Assembly: GCA_037367355.1 (NCBI GenBank)
Contig: CM074697.1
Coordinates: 372,001-436,000, forward strand
Reading direction: 5' to 3'
DNA from: Neoscytalidium dimidiatum
Lineage: Eukaryota > Ascomycota > Dothideomycetes > Botryosphaeriales > Botryosphaeriaceae
Length of the DNA: 64,000 bases
Part shown: piece by piece, positions 23,545 through 35,711 of the stretch
How positions within the stretch are numbered: the stretch's first letter is position 1
Layout of the letters: every line of letters begins with the position of its first letter
Made by a program: the position numbers and the translations under genes
The notes under the pieces: generated by a model
Databases searched by the model: none
The model's input: the letters and a program-made list of their open reading frames with translations, nothing else
What the model was told of the DNA's origin: nothing

Positions 23545-26438
23545 GTGGAATCGATTGCCGCCGCTCGTGATGTCAACGCGGTAGCAGGCATCCGACTCGC
23601 TCGCCAACGCAACCTTTTGCAGATGTCAACACGTAGAGCTTTGGCGACTCTTCAGAACCTGGACCCCCGCCGCAAAAGCAAGGATTTCTCTGATCTACGT
23701 AAACAGATCTCCGAAGATCTTTCGGCGTTGATGTGCCACGGTGATGATCCTCATAGGCGGTTCATTCTCCTGGGTGACTTGAAGAGAATATGGGGGTTTC
23801 ACGACGGCGTCCAAAAGAGCCGACTGGACCGGTTTCGCAATCTACTCACGTCGCTAGAGCGGGATCCAGGCGTGGATGATAGGAACTTGAAGTTACTTTC
23901 GATTCTCATCTGGATTTCTTATGAGAGCTGGAACGAATTTGCGCGAACTTTCCCAAGGCTTAGCGATGCACAAGACTGGCAAGACGACACTTTTACTTTC
24001 AAGGATCCGAGACAGTTGCGCTCCATCTTTGAGAGCCAAGTCGATGACAGAAATTATACAGACAAATTTTGCAGCGCGCAGTATCTGTTCTCACCAGCAC
24101 GGATTGTACAGATGCAATCCTCAGACTTCGATGCTCCCATACAACCTTTTGCCGGAGGAACACGCTTACCATTCCTTGAAGGCGGGAGAACCCTCCATCA
24201 CGGCACTCACAAAGTTACGAAGCATCGAGTTGCCACAGGTGCCCTTGTACAACGGACTGGTGATCCTGTCGACATGGTCGCGGTCAAGACGTTTTCACCG
24301 GCGCAAGAGCGGGAATTCAAGATTGAGCTACAGAACTTGAAGAAGATGGGGCGAGGAGCCTCTCCTCATCCGAACATCCAATACTGCTTCTCCGCCATCC
24401 AGATTGGTGGCACCGGCCATCTGATTTTCCAGGCAGCGGAGTGCAACCTTTCGCAAATTTTGCATTGGCAGGAGGCCCACTTCCCGAAAAAATTCTGCGA
24501 CAAAATCAAACAGTTTCTAAGGCCTAGTTACTTGCTGTGGGAGGTCAGGGATCTCCGAGACGCGCTTCAGTGGCTGCACAGTGGTTTCAGCGCCAGAAAC
24601 TCCCTAGACAGATACAAGTGCTACCACCTCGACCTCAAACCCGACAACATTCTGGTATTCGCACCCAGCCATTCGGATCAGCCAGACGATATCTGGATTT
24701 GGAAGATTGCCGATTTCGGCAGATCTGTGATCGAGAACACGAGCGGTGACTGGGCCTTGCCGGCCCCGAACGGCAGCTCTGGAGTGGCTCGCAGCGGGCG
24801 TCATCTACGAACAGGGGTCTACCAAGCGCCAGAGATTGAATCTCACGAGTACGAGACTGGGACCGCGGCTGATATTTGGTCATTTGGGTGTGTGTTGTCG
24901 GAGATCTTGGCGTTTGCGCATGGCGGACCAGAGGATGTGAAAGAGCTCGTGAAAGTGCGCAACGGCAGCAACAAGCCCCACTTCTATGATTCATCTTTCC
25001 AGTTCAGAGAGGATGTTAGAGAATGGTTCGAAAATCTGCGTCTTAGTGATGAGGGATTACAGGAACTCTGGAACCAGGTTTGTGGTATTCTTCAGAGAGA
25101 CCCGCTTCATCGCCCAAGCATTCAGGAGCTTGAGCACTCCCTCTACATTACGTGGTCAAAAGTTAAGACGGGACGAAACGAACTTATTTTCCCACCCCCC
25201 TCAGGACCTCCATCGCCCTTTGATACTACCATTCCGGATACCATCCCGGGCCCAATTCCGATTCGAATGAAGGCATGCCCGCAAGAAATCGAGCAGTCGG
25301 CCCGCGAGTTGCTTCAACAGACACCATCGCAATGTCGAGTTTCAACCACCGGAGAGTGCGCCATTTTCCTGACAAAGTCTAAACACAGCACTACTGCATT
25401 CCGCATCATCCCTAAATGGACCAAATCGTTGGATAAGGAGACCTGTTATTCTTTAACAGAAGAAGGGCTTCGTGAATATAAGGTTACACACATTGCCGCA
25501 GAAGGAACTTTCTGCGGAGCATTGATTTGCCGCGTAAAAGATTGGACCAAAATGCAGGTTCGTAGCACAGTACACGAAGCTGATGCAGCTAACGATTCTC
25601 AATAGTTGCTTCTATACGACCGTGAACCGCTCAATTGCGACGACGGAAGCCCGCCTTTGGATCTATCAATATCGTCAGGGGGAGCCTGCATTGTGCATTT
25701 CGAGGATAAACTGAGAGTTTTTCTCCCTGATTCAACTCAAGAAGTGTTCAATCTTCCTGGAAAATTAAAGAGAGCATGTTTTAGCCGTGATGGGAAGTCA
25801 ATATTTATCTGGTCACGGTCGCGTGCATCCCACACTAATGCAATGGACCACTGGCAAGTACTGGAGGTCGCACCTGATGGCTGTTGGCTAACTAAACATT
25901 GCTCGGCTCAATTTATAAGCTCTTTGTTTGTCCAATGTCTCCCAAAGAAAGCTAACATGGGTTTAAGGTACCATCTGGAGTTGCTGGAAAGCCACGGGAT
26001 CTTCTTGTTGCACTTAAAGATCTTTCAGATGTGGACACCTTTCGACCTTTATTTCTTACCATTGATCAACATGGAAATGCGAATATCTTGGCTATGGAAG
26101 GCCAAGATTTATTTTCAATCTCTGTCCAAGACGAATTCCATGGCTACATCGGGGGCGCAGCCACCCCAGATGGACGCTCCGTTCTCCTAATCCACCAAAG
26201 TCAGAGTAGCAGGAAACCCACTCTACATATCTTTGACCTAGATCCCAATGAACTTTCATCTCATAAGCGCAGCAAACGTCTGGACATGGGTTATCGCGAG
26301 CCTCAAGGATCCTATTTGGAAGGTTACCTTGTCAACACTGGTTTCTCACTTTTTTCTGAAAACTCAGTAGTTTACGCACATTTTGCTGTGCAAAGGGGGA
26401 ATGATGTAGTCCTGAAGAGAGTTTGCATTGGAGAATGA
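23545..26438 (+). CDS. Serine/threonine protein kinase with propeller-like C-terminal region
   Basis: Exon 1 is 23545-25557; a GT-AG intron follows and coding resumes at 25606. A further frame change is needed between ~25858 and 25967. A phase-fitting but very short intron, 25930-25967 (38 bases), or a longer one from 25858 would do it. Protein about 930 aa. Residues 1-220 are a helical region I do not recognise. The kinase domain (~230-540) shows VAVK (K248), HLDLKPDN (D363), DFG (D390) and a YQAPE activation-segment end, so it looks active. From ~671 on there are repeated strands such as KRACFSRDGKSIFIWS, ANILAMEGQDLFSISV and GGAATPDGRSVLLI, suggestive of WD-like blades. The start could also be the ATG at 23623. 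Convergent with the second CorA-like gene. Confidence 0.8.
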
Positions 26439-26460
26439 AATGGCGCATCGGCATTTACGC

Positions 26461-28196
26461 TCAGACTTGTGGAGGCCGTCCTCTCATCTCCCTCTTCATC
26501 CTGTGATTCCTTGCCGCGTGCCACCATATCAGTCCCGTTAAAGCCGTCAATGGAATGGTAACAAGCAAGTATATCAAAGCATCTTTCGATATACTCATCC
26601 GTTGTGTATTGTTGTTGAAGTCGAAGAAATTCATTCCAAAAAGTGTCTGGTTTTCTTCGTCAGCTACAAATAGCCAGGCTCAGCCGCGCTGCATACTTAC
26701 AGCAACAAAGCTAGCAGGAAGGTAGATTAATGTTGCCAGAGTCACTATTCTCGCAATCGCGCTATCATCGACACTGTCTAAGGTGAGAGCATACACCCCC
26801 TTACTGATCTCTGTTGCGACTGCTTGGTTCTCAGCTGCAGTCTTCTGACTTTTTGCAGCAGCGCTCTGATTCTTCAGGTTAAGAGCATCCGTTACCTTTC
26901 AATGTTAACATAGAACAAAGCCCATAGTTCTGCCTGGACGACTCACAAGCTTGAGGATCCCCTGAATGCGAAGCTCGAGTGCCTCGGCAGATGTCTGGTG
27001 CCCTTCAATCTTCACTCTTATAGCCTTCAGGGCATTTTCCATGACAGTAAACTCTTTCCGGTCGTACATATTGCTTTGCAACATATTGTGGTTCAGTTCT
27101 ACCAACACTTGAACGAGGTTGTTTGTTTGACTCAGGATAACTTCAGACATCTGAACTCTCTCCTCCAGCCCGCGAAGAGATCGCATGGACTTGAAATTTA
27201 AAACTTGATTGAAGTTTGTCTCATCATCAAATTCAGTTGTCCATAGGAGCCTTTTCTGCGCACCGTCAGCTCATGCTGTCGTTACAACATTCCGAGACTC
27301 ACCAGTTCCGAGTACTGTTTTCCAAGATCGCCTAGTAGAGGCCTCCAATTATCCAAGTATGTCGACAAAATATCAACGTGCAGCCGCATTGGACTCTGCC
27401 TGGTTGAATTCCACTGATCAGGGTCTTGCGCTTTCTGGGAAATCCTCTTGTTGAGCTCCGAGTCCTCCTTGGGATTGAAGATCAGCCAGAAGGATTTCAC
27501 CCCTTTGCCTGTGTCCCAAATTCTACTGAATACTTCCGTTCGTCTAGTGGACCAAGGAAATGCCGATGGTCGGCTGTTTGCTTCCACGTACTTCAGCTGA
27601 TACGACAGCTCTGGAAAAGGCGTCAATATACTTCTTTATCGGAGAGTACTGGCTCGGGCATTACCGAAGGTAAGGAAGGGCTGAGCCAATACCTGCAGGA
27701 ATACATTTCCATAGCTCTCCTCAGCAATATTTGTCTCAGTGTGCACGGCAAACAAAATATCCAGAAAATGAACAGATATTTTGTATGTGTCCAGGAGCTT
27801 CCAAAGCAATGGTGCCGTAACAAGGAACGGTCGCAGCGAATCCTTTTGGACGAAGGAACTATTCAAGTGTTAAACCCTCTCTCAAAAGGAGAAGAAGGCC
27901 ACGAACAATATTTTGCAATCAAATTGTTCAGAGGCTTGCGCGGAAATAGCTTGCTCTGCGCTTTCTCGGTCCTCAACGATAACCCGGATCGGCAATTTCG
28001 TATTTGATTTCGATTCGAATGTATCAAAGCGGACAGTTTTCTTTGCGGAGATTGACGTGACGTGCTCACCAAGCCGCTCTTGAAGCGTTTTTGGATTGAT
28101 TCCCAATAAAGCCTCTTGCGACAGGTTCAGCGGGTAGTCAGAGAGCGGGTATCCAGACGATGGAAGGAAGTGGTCCTTTTCCTGAAGATTAGGCAT
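26461..28196 (-). CDS. Second, shorter CorA-like membrane protein
   Basis: Six exons: 28196-27907, 27858-27665, 27610-27303, 27255-26947, 26895-26701 and 26646-26461. They total 1,482 bases with every junction in phase (493 aa). The N-terminal half has APLLWKLLDTYKISVHFLDIL and WLIFNPKEDSE, typical of fungal CorA-like proteins that lack the classical bacterial head. A long helical stalk with NLVQVLVELNHN and an Ala/Gln-rich coiled coil follows. Then a membrane segment LATLIYLPASFVA runs directly into TLFGMNFF (GMN motif), and a last segment LIYLLVTIPLTALTGLIWW precedes a short basic tail. It has less than half the length of the CorA-like protein at 11.7-15.3 kb. The biological role is unknown; no Mg2+ transport evidence can be seen. 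Confidence 0.88.
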
Positions 28197-28544
28197 TTGG
28201 CCTCAAGTACGGGGTGAAAAGCAGACAAGCTTCACAAAACTTTTCATTAAAAGATGCATTGATTCGGGCTTGTATAAGATTAATTAAACTGGCTTCTCCA
28301 AATACCCATGCAATATGCTGAGGCTGAGCAGCTGAATCATATACCGCGGCTTATCTTTTCACGGATGCCTTCTGTGGCTCAGCCCCCAAAACATGCCTTG
28401 AATCGGGCGATGTGCCATATGACGACCCCGCTTTCTGCCTTGCCGCGCAGGTGATTCAAGTAACAGCTGCTAACACCTATTCGTCGACGCCTCTCAGAAT
28501 CCTGCAAGCATGAGCTGGGAATAGCCGCTGACATGACGCTTGAC
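28197..28544. other. Intergenic between two minus-strand genes
   Basis: About 350 bases upstream of the second CorA-like gene and downstream of the 60-residue gene. No further feature seen. Confidence 0.35.
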
Positions 28545-28834
28545 CTACTGAATTTCGTCCTGAGGGAGGACATGGGTAAGCGAAATCTTGCACAAAGAGA
28601 GGTTGATTATCGTTTACCCTGTTGAGTTCTCTAGGGGCCGAATACGACCAGTAGACATAGTTCGCCTCATCGTTCTTCTGCCTCGTTGTCAGCGGCCTCC
28701 TTTCTTTCGCGGGTATGCAGTCTGACCTTGATGTCGTAGTTTTTATCGGATCCAAACTGCATCTTGAGAAAGTCTTCGAGGGCTTTCTCGTCTATGTATC
28801 CAGATTCTTGTTCTCCAATGACGAAGCGCTGCAT
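28545..28834 (-). CDS. 60-residue hypothetical protein encoded in three small exons
   Basis: Exons 28834-28727 (36 codons), 28677-28618 (20 codons) and 28559-28545 (four codons plus stop). All introns are GT-AG and all junctions are in phase 0. The protein starts MQRFVIGEQESGYIDEKALE and ends in a stretch with NYVYWSYSAPRELNRDEIQ. The W-x-x-x-A-P-x-x-L-x-x-x-E-I ending resembles that of many very short fungal proteins of unknown role. The exons are shorter than usual ORF cut-offs, so automated ORF tracks miss it; the last exon is only 15 bases. Divergent from the permease gene 458 bases away. The product could be real but expression needs RNA evidence. Confidence 0.6.
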
Positions 28835-29292
28835 GTTACAGAGGAGGCTTTTCTTGCGTTAGGCCACGAAGTTTAGTGCGGTAAAATCGGGCGGCGGGCT
28901 GAATTCGAGAGCAGGGCAAATTTATGGCGATCGGGCTTAGGGCTGTGACAACTTAGTGAACGAATTTCAATGCGATGTTTTGGTAGATAGATCCGGTTGT
29001 GAGGTTACGAGTGCGACGGAAAAACGCCTGGTAGGCAACACCGGAAGCGTTTTGTCTTATCTGCTCGTTGCCTGCAAGCGCGAGATGCTGCCTTGCCGCC
29101 GATCATTGCCCAAAGCTATACTGTTGGTATTCAAGTGGCTTTGGCGCAGTCATGTAAGCTGCGCAGCATAGCAAGGCCCTCGCGCAGCTGCGCAATATAA
29201 GTCCCAGGAGCTGAGCCTTCAAGCCACCGTCCTTTTCAAGCTCACCCTGGCCATCTAACCCATCCGAGTGGCAACACCGCGACGGTACGATT
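28835..29292. promoter_or_regulatory. Shared upstream region of the 60-residue gene and the amino-acid permease
   Basis: About 460 bases between divergent starts. No distinctive motif was assigned. Confidence 0.35.
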
Positions 29293-31373
29293 ATGACGAC
29301 TACTGATTCGAGAAGAAGGGCTCCTCGTGCCAGACCTCTCAAGTAAGAACTCTTTGGAATACCGAAAAAAATAAAATAAAACCAAGCTGATAGAATTCCG
29401 GCCTAAGGCGCGAGCTGGGAAGGTGGCAGATTTTCGTAAGCCAGCTCATTTGCTCTTCTTGGACAGGAGCCGCTCACTGTTTCCAGATGATCGCAATTAG
29501 TACAATCATTGGAATCCTCCCTAACAGAGTTGGGGAAATTCTCGCCTTCGGAGGGCCCGCAACGGTGTTACTTTCGTTTGCTCTGGTTGGTATAGTAGCA
29601 GTTGCCGTCATGGAAGGAATCAGTGAGATGGTGATTACCTGGCCAATCCCAAACCCTCTGGTCGAATTTGTCCGCCGTTTCGTGGACCGCGAGTTAGCAG
29701 TGGTAGTTTGTGTGGCATACTGGTACACTTGGGCAATTACCTTTGCTGCTCTCATCTCTACTGCTGGAGGAATTGCGAAGTATTGGAACGAAGGAAAGGC
29801 CGCACAAACGCTGGTTTATGCGCTATGTCCGTTGCTTGTATTCTTCATTAACTTCAACGCAGTCAAGGCAAGTGATGGCTCACATCTAGTATAACTATTG
29901 CTCAAGCTGAAGGGCTGGCAGGTCTTTGGCTACATCGAGCTTTTCGGAGGAATCCTGAAGCTTCTGATATATTTCATGATATTCGTCATCATGCTAAGTT
30001 TGAGATCAGGCGCCGGATGGATACCTAAATACGATAATACCGACTGTAAGAGGGCATTTTATGACATAAACGACTTTTCTGACTTTATTTGACCGAACTA
30101 TGTGTCTTCAGACATAACATACGGCTTCAAATACCGCTGTCAAGTGGCGGACAACAAGCCCATCTCAGTCTTGCACGTCTTTCTTTTATTTGATCTTGCC
30201 GAATCTACACTAATACTGCATAGGATTGGTATAAATCTTGCTGTATATCCGTTTCTGGGTGTCGAGTCGGTGACGATGACGGCCTTTGAAGCGAAAAACA
30301 CGACAGAATTGAAATTACCTGCCAGAAACATTAGCTTCATCGTATTATCAGTATACATGGTTAGCATTGTCAGCATGCTCTTGAACGTTTCCTGGACAGA
30401 TCCGTTGCTTATGATCTATTACAACCAATGGAAACCCAATGACGACCCTTCGTACTGTCCGGGTACAGGCCAGCAATCTGCCCTCAAACCGCGAGCCGAG
30501 AGCATCGCAGGAAACGGTGTGACGCATCTTCTACCAGTCATTGCTACAGATAACTTCGGAGTCCCTTATCTGGGCGGAGCCATCAATGCGTGCCTGCTCT
30601 ACTCAGCATTCAGTGCCGCCAATTCCGCCCTTTTTGTTGCCTCACGCACGCTCTACGGACTTGGATCAAGCATCCAAAGAGATGAGCGGTCCCTGCTCCT
30701 CCGCTGGCTTTCAACTCTGGGGAATGTTGACAGGAACGGCGTCCCGCAGCGCGCGATTATCGGCTCCATGATCTTTGGATGGATTCCCTTTCTCTCTCTG
30801 GTCAGCGCGAATGGCACCGACAGCGTGCAAGACATCTTACAAAGCATCGGCACGACGAGCTGTGTCCTGGTCTGGGCTTCACAGGCGCTTGCATTTCTCC
30901 GCTATCACTGGTGGCTGCGGAAACATCACACCCACCTTATCAATGACTACGTTCAGTTCGACAGGTGGTCGAGGAGAGGTCGCATGAGCTGGCTGGAATG
31001 GGCCCAACCGTGGCTAGCCTGGTTCTCGCTCATCGCCAGCTTGACAATCCTCTTGGTTTTTGCAAGTGCTGGCTTGTGGAGCTCCAATCATGAAGCCCGA
31101 AAGCACCTGACTGTTAAAGTTTTGGATCAGTACTTGGGGCCTGGATTGCTGCTCGTGATGTTCGTAGGACTAAAGATTGTGAAACGTCGATTATGGGTTC
31201 CTTTAGGAGACTGGAGCGAGTTGCAGAAAACTCTTAGTGATATGGATGATCTGGTTGTACCAAATATTGGAGAGACAAGAGATAGGAGACCCGAAGCTTC
31301 ATTGGAACACCACAGCGGCTCTGGATCTATGGAAATGGCCGAGATGGAGTGCGATGAGCATACATCGCGATAA
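29293..31373 (+). CDS. Amino-acid permease (APC superfamily)
   Basis: Well supported from QMIAIST (ATG at 29487). The exon to 29867 is followed by 29922-30045 and 30112-31373, in phase throughout. The first of these introns has a GC-AG border (AAG|GCAAGT). Twelve or so hydrophobic segments are visible, with FGGPATVLLSFALVG, GISEM, YWYTWAITFAALISTA and FLGVESVTMTAFEAKN, the typical fungal permease pattern up to the E-A-K motif. The 5' exon is unclear: an ATG at 29293 with a good donor at 29343 does not join the next exon in frame, and only weaker splice choices (donor at 29327, or acceptor at 29440) restore it. Plasma-membrane amino-acid uptake is the family role; substrate unknown. Confidence 0.8.
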
Positions 31374-32128
31374 GAGAAGCAGGGCCAGAACAGTTTCCGA
31401 AGTGACTCAGATCGTGTTACTGCTACAAAGTTGTCTAAAACCATTCACAGAGATCTAAGGGCAGAGGTAAAAACAAAACTAAACAGACATCGTTGAAAAC
31501 ACCTCTTGCTCCTGCATAGTAATGTCCTGTCGCCGCTAGTAAAGCAGCAATGGCCAACATCTTTTGCCACTAAGTGATTTTCTTTTCTTTTTTCTTTTTT
31601 TAGTTTTTTTTTTTTAAAAAAAAAGTATGAATGCTTCCTGCCTATACTTCCTCAGTTGCTCGACTCGACCACGTCATACTATTTAACCAGCCTTCGCCAT
31701 ATACGCGCATATCAAACGTCGATCATAAGTGCAAGTGCAGCCGTTAACGCGGATCGCATCATTTCCATAACAACTTTGTACATACATCGTACATCGCACT
31801 GCGAGCAGCAGCAATGACACTTTCCACACCAACCACGACTAACGCAATGCCGGGCAGGGAATTGAAGAAACCTTCCGATCGCAAATGTTATCGACATTAT
31901 TGAACATTAGCGCTCCGAGGACTACTTCAACCGCCCACGGACCGCAGCGTACCAAAGCCTTGCCGTTGCAGTGATCCAGCCATGAAGACCGAACGGCAAG
32001 AGAGAGATAGGTCTCCTACCACTCACCAGAATGCCTCCATTCCCAAACAATCCCCCCTCTCACCAAACCAACTACGTTCCCGCCCGCTAAAGCCGTAAAC
32101 CCCATCCCATTCCTTCTCCACGTACACA
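31374..32128. other. Convergent intergenic region with a long T/A run
   Basis: About 750 bases between the 3' ends of the permease and the CSC1-type channel. At ~31580-31625 a run of T is followed at once by a run of A, a self-complementary tract that may mark 3' ends or slip in sequencing. No gene seen. Confidence 0.4.
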
Positions 32129-35100
32129 CTAATACACCACACGCCCGTGCCACAACGGCATCTCCCTCAGCCTCTCCGTGTCCCACACGGGCCGATTCTT
32201 CTCGTCCAGCCACGCGCCATCGTCCCTGACATCCAGCCCGTCCACCTCGCGCCTACACTCGCCGATCTCGCGCTCGCTGATCCTCATCTCGTCGCGCACG
32301 ATCCACAGCGTCGGCGGCTCGCGCGTGATGGCGGGGTTGACGAACGCCAGCTTCGCCACCTCCTCCGGGTAGGGGGGCACGGGCTCGCGCAGCGACGGGT
32401 GCAGGGTGGCCGCGAGGGCGGCGGGCGACTGCGAGTGCGGCGCGAACCAGCGCTGCAGGTTGTCCTTGAGCTTCTTGTAGCGCTCGTGCCCGTAGATGTC
32501 GTTGATGCGGCGCGGGTGGTGCAGCGAGCCGGCGCGGTGGTTGGACAGGCCCGCGCGCGCGGCGTGGTCGGGCGCGAGGAGCGGCTGCGTTTCGGGGTGC
32601 AGGGTGGCGGCTTGGTCGTTGCGGGCGTCCTTGTCCTTTTTCTTCTTGTTGTTGGAGGAGTTGCCGTTGCCGTTGTGTTGCTGCTCGCCGTTGGAGGGGG
32701 AGGCGGAGCCGGAGGAGAGGCGGGCTTCGTAGTCGGCTTCGGTCTCAGCGAGGAGGTTGCGCGGGAGGAGTTCGGTCAGCGGTGTAAGGGTTTCGCGCAT
32801 GAGGTACTGGTAGAGCATAGTGGCGAGGAAGAGGATGATCATTAGGATGAGGGGCCCGTTAGCCGTCAGCTCGCTCTTGATGCGCGTGGAGAAGAGGCCG
32901 ATCAGGCAGAGCTCCGCGATGTAGATGCCGACAGTCAGCTGTTGCAGTGCTTGCGCGTAGAAAGCGCCTTTAGTGTCGATCTCGGTGTCAAAGACATAGA
33001 AGAAGTTGTACCGCATGGCCAGGTAAATGAAGATGAAGCCAATTGTCGCGAAGCCAAGTACCAGGGGCGCGACGCACGAATAGCTGATGGCAATGACAGC
33101 CAGGTTCGTCCACTTCGCGCACTCAGATCCGTAGCCTGGCGAGTCGAGTGTGATGTATTTGATGAAAGACTCGCGAGGCGTTGCGTACGGCCAGATGCGT
33201 GGCAGGATCTCATCCCAGAACAGGCCAAGGGGATTGAAAACATTCTCGGCACTGATGGCGACACCGTACAGCACAAAATAGGATATGTAGAAGTTGGAGG
33301 CCTTCGGGAGGTTCTCTGCCAGTAGAGCAGGTGCCAGGCGAGGCTCTCGGGCAATCTGACCTATGACAGCTGTTGCTCCAGACGAGAAGGTCGTAACAAG
33401 GAAGACCTGGATCAAAGAGAATACGAAGAAGTAGGTTTGCGTGCGTAGTTCAACGTGCGATAACGTAACTGCGCCTGATTGTCTGGCAATGTCTGAAAGC
33501 TAATTAGCACCAATATCAAGGACTGGATGGGAAAGACATACATCGGTAAAATCTCGGTACCAGAGACTGAATGAACGACAGTAGCAGAGAAGGCACGAGA
33601 CCGGTGAGGAGGCCCAATTCCTTGCCGTTAAGATCTTGCAGCCAGTGAAGCCATTTGATCTTCTGAGAAAGATAATTGAGGTTCGAGATGGTACCAATGA
33701 AGGCCACGGGGATACCCCAGAAGATGGTCAAGATGGCAACAAAGGCAAAGGCAAGCAGCTTCCGGCCGAGAGCTTCCCAGTCAGACATGCGCAAGTTCTT
33801 CCAGATGACCTCATTGGGATGGACGCCCACTTGTCGAGGGACAATCCGTTCAGGATGATTGAAGGAGACCAAGGTGTACGCGGCCTGCGCAGCAGATTGT
33901 GTTTCGAACTCGATGAATACAGCACCAAGCAGCTTGGCATCGCCATCAAGACGCAGTTTTTGGGCGGCCTTGACGGCCGGGATCATCTTCCGCAGGTTTT
34001 CCTCGCAGTGGGCAATGGTGTCAAATCTGTTTCCCCAGATGAAGTTAAACTTATCGTGTCTATGCTGTGGGCGACGCGTAATAGCAAGCCAGTGGTCTGT
34101 GTCGTGATCGTCGTGGTGCGCCTTGGGGTCCTTTAGCGTCTTTAGTCGCTTAGCGTTGGCATCCCTGATTAGTTTTATCTCAGCGGCCTCGAGTTTCAGG
34201 GCCACTTTGTCCATCTTCTCAATCATGTCCTCTAATTCCTTGAAATCTTCGACAAGCCAGACGGTCTTAACCTCATCAAAGAGGTTTTTGATCTTCTCCT
34301 TGTCACAGTAGTGCTTGGGCACGGACGTGAACAACACTGTTCTGGAGGAGATCTTGCTGGAGTTCCAAGGGGAGAGTAGATAGGCCTGACGTAAGTGGAT
34401 GAGGAAGATCGTTTCCCGTGTAATCATGAACAAAACGAAACCTGGACGAATTAGGGCCGGCTTGACCAAGAGATTGCGAATCGAGGATCCTTACCGAAGA
34501 ACACCCATGCCACAATGGCATGAGCCCAGTAACGCTTTGGATCCTTGACATTGCTGAAGGAAAGGATGTCCAATTGCTTCTGTCCGCCTCCACCAGTAGC
34601 GTTAATTGGGATGAGAACCGCCCCAACTAGCAAGAACCCAAAGAAGCACGTGACAACGATGATCTTGAAAAAGCGGACGTAGAGATACGCGTCCAGCGAC
34701 TGCCAATTGAGAAGATCCGTGTCCTCGAAAGTGGTGAAATACTTTATCCAGGCAAAGGCCTTGTCCGGATCCCGTGGCGTCTTTTCCCTACAGCCTTGTT
34801 ACTAAGGCCGTGATCCGAAAGGTTTTGGTGGACTTACTGTTCTGTCAAGACATCGATGAATGTCCTCGGGGCGTACAAACGCCGGAACTTGCTTCTAATG
34901 GCAAAGAAGATGCTGAGCAAGATGAATGCCACTAGCACGGAAGGAATCAAAGTGTAGATCAGGGTGTACACGGACGACGACTTGTTACGATGGCTACCGC
35001 CAGCCTCCGGGACCTTGACGAGTCAGCATGAACGATGTCAACAATTGCTCTGGGTCGGATGAAGCGCTCTCGTATTGGATCCCGAGCGGCTCGGAAGGTT

Positions 35101-35221
35101 ACGAGGATTAAAAAAGAGTATGCAGACGACTCGTCGTGTTGGGACCTACTTTGGGGTATTTGCCCATGCTCTCGAAGAGTCCGTCCGGGCCGAGCGGCGC
35201 CTGGAAGGCACCGTGGTCCAT
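32129..35221 (-). CDS. CSC1/OSCA-type osmosensitive calcium-permeable channel
   Basis: Exons 35221-35150, 35013-34838, 34787-34495, 34441-33542 and 33492-32129 total 2,805 bases (934 aa). After a short N-terminus come a first membrane segment VYTLIYTLIPSVLVAFILL and the late exocytosis-like N-terminal region with RTFIDVLTEQ. The cytosolic domain has FTSVPKHYCDKEKIKNLF and GAVFIEFETQSAAQAA, an RRM-like fold. The 7-TM core follows, with RKLLAFAFVAILTIFWGIPVAFIG, ELRTQTYFFVFSLIQVFLVTT and YFVLYGVA. The C-terminal ~150 residues are soluble and acidic/basic mixed. The order matches the RSN1_TM, PHM7_cyt and RSN1_7TM domains of fungal CSC1-like proteins. In homologues these are mechanically or osmotically gated cation channels or lipid scramblases in plasma or endomembranes. 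Confidence 0.93.
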
Positions 35222-35711
35222 TATGGCAAAACGTCAACAGCTAGCGCGCGGGCGCAACGATAGCGTCATACAGGCCAGGCAGGCTGAATGCGGAGAGTGT
35301 TGACCGAGTCCGCCGGACAGCCCGTTCAGAGCTGGGGATGATGAAGATGTAGCGTTCCTGCGCTAAGAAAAGAGTTTTCAGAGTGATGCAGGCCGCATGT
35401 TCGAAAGAGCGGTGATGGTGTTTGCTTGCTGGCTGGACCGGCCGGGGGTGCCGCGGTCGCGTCGCTTTCCGCGCACGGATCGCGAATCCTGGGATGACGA
35501 GTATCACGTGCGACATGCACGACCGGGGGTCTCGACAATTCACAGCCACACAGAAGTCATGGCCGCGCAACACGGTGGAGCTCCCAGCTCGCCAATCTTC
35601 GTATCAACGAGTAATGTGAACTGGCAATCAAAGCCAAAATATATGTTCAGGGTAAGACATAAACTATTTACAGAATGAAATTTGGAACATGCTTCTCCTC
35701 CTGAACACCCA
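35222..35711. other. Intergenic between two minus-strand genes
   Basis: About 490 bases: upstream region of the CSC1-type gene and 3' end of the lyase gene. No further feature seen. Confidence 0.35.
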
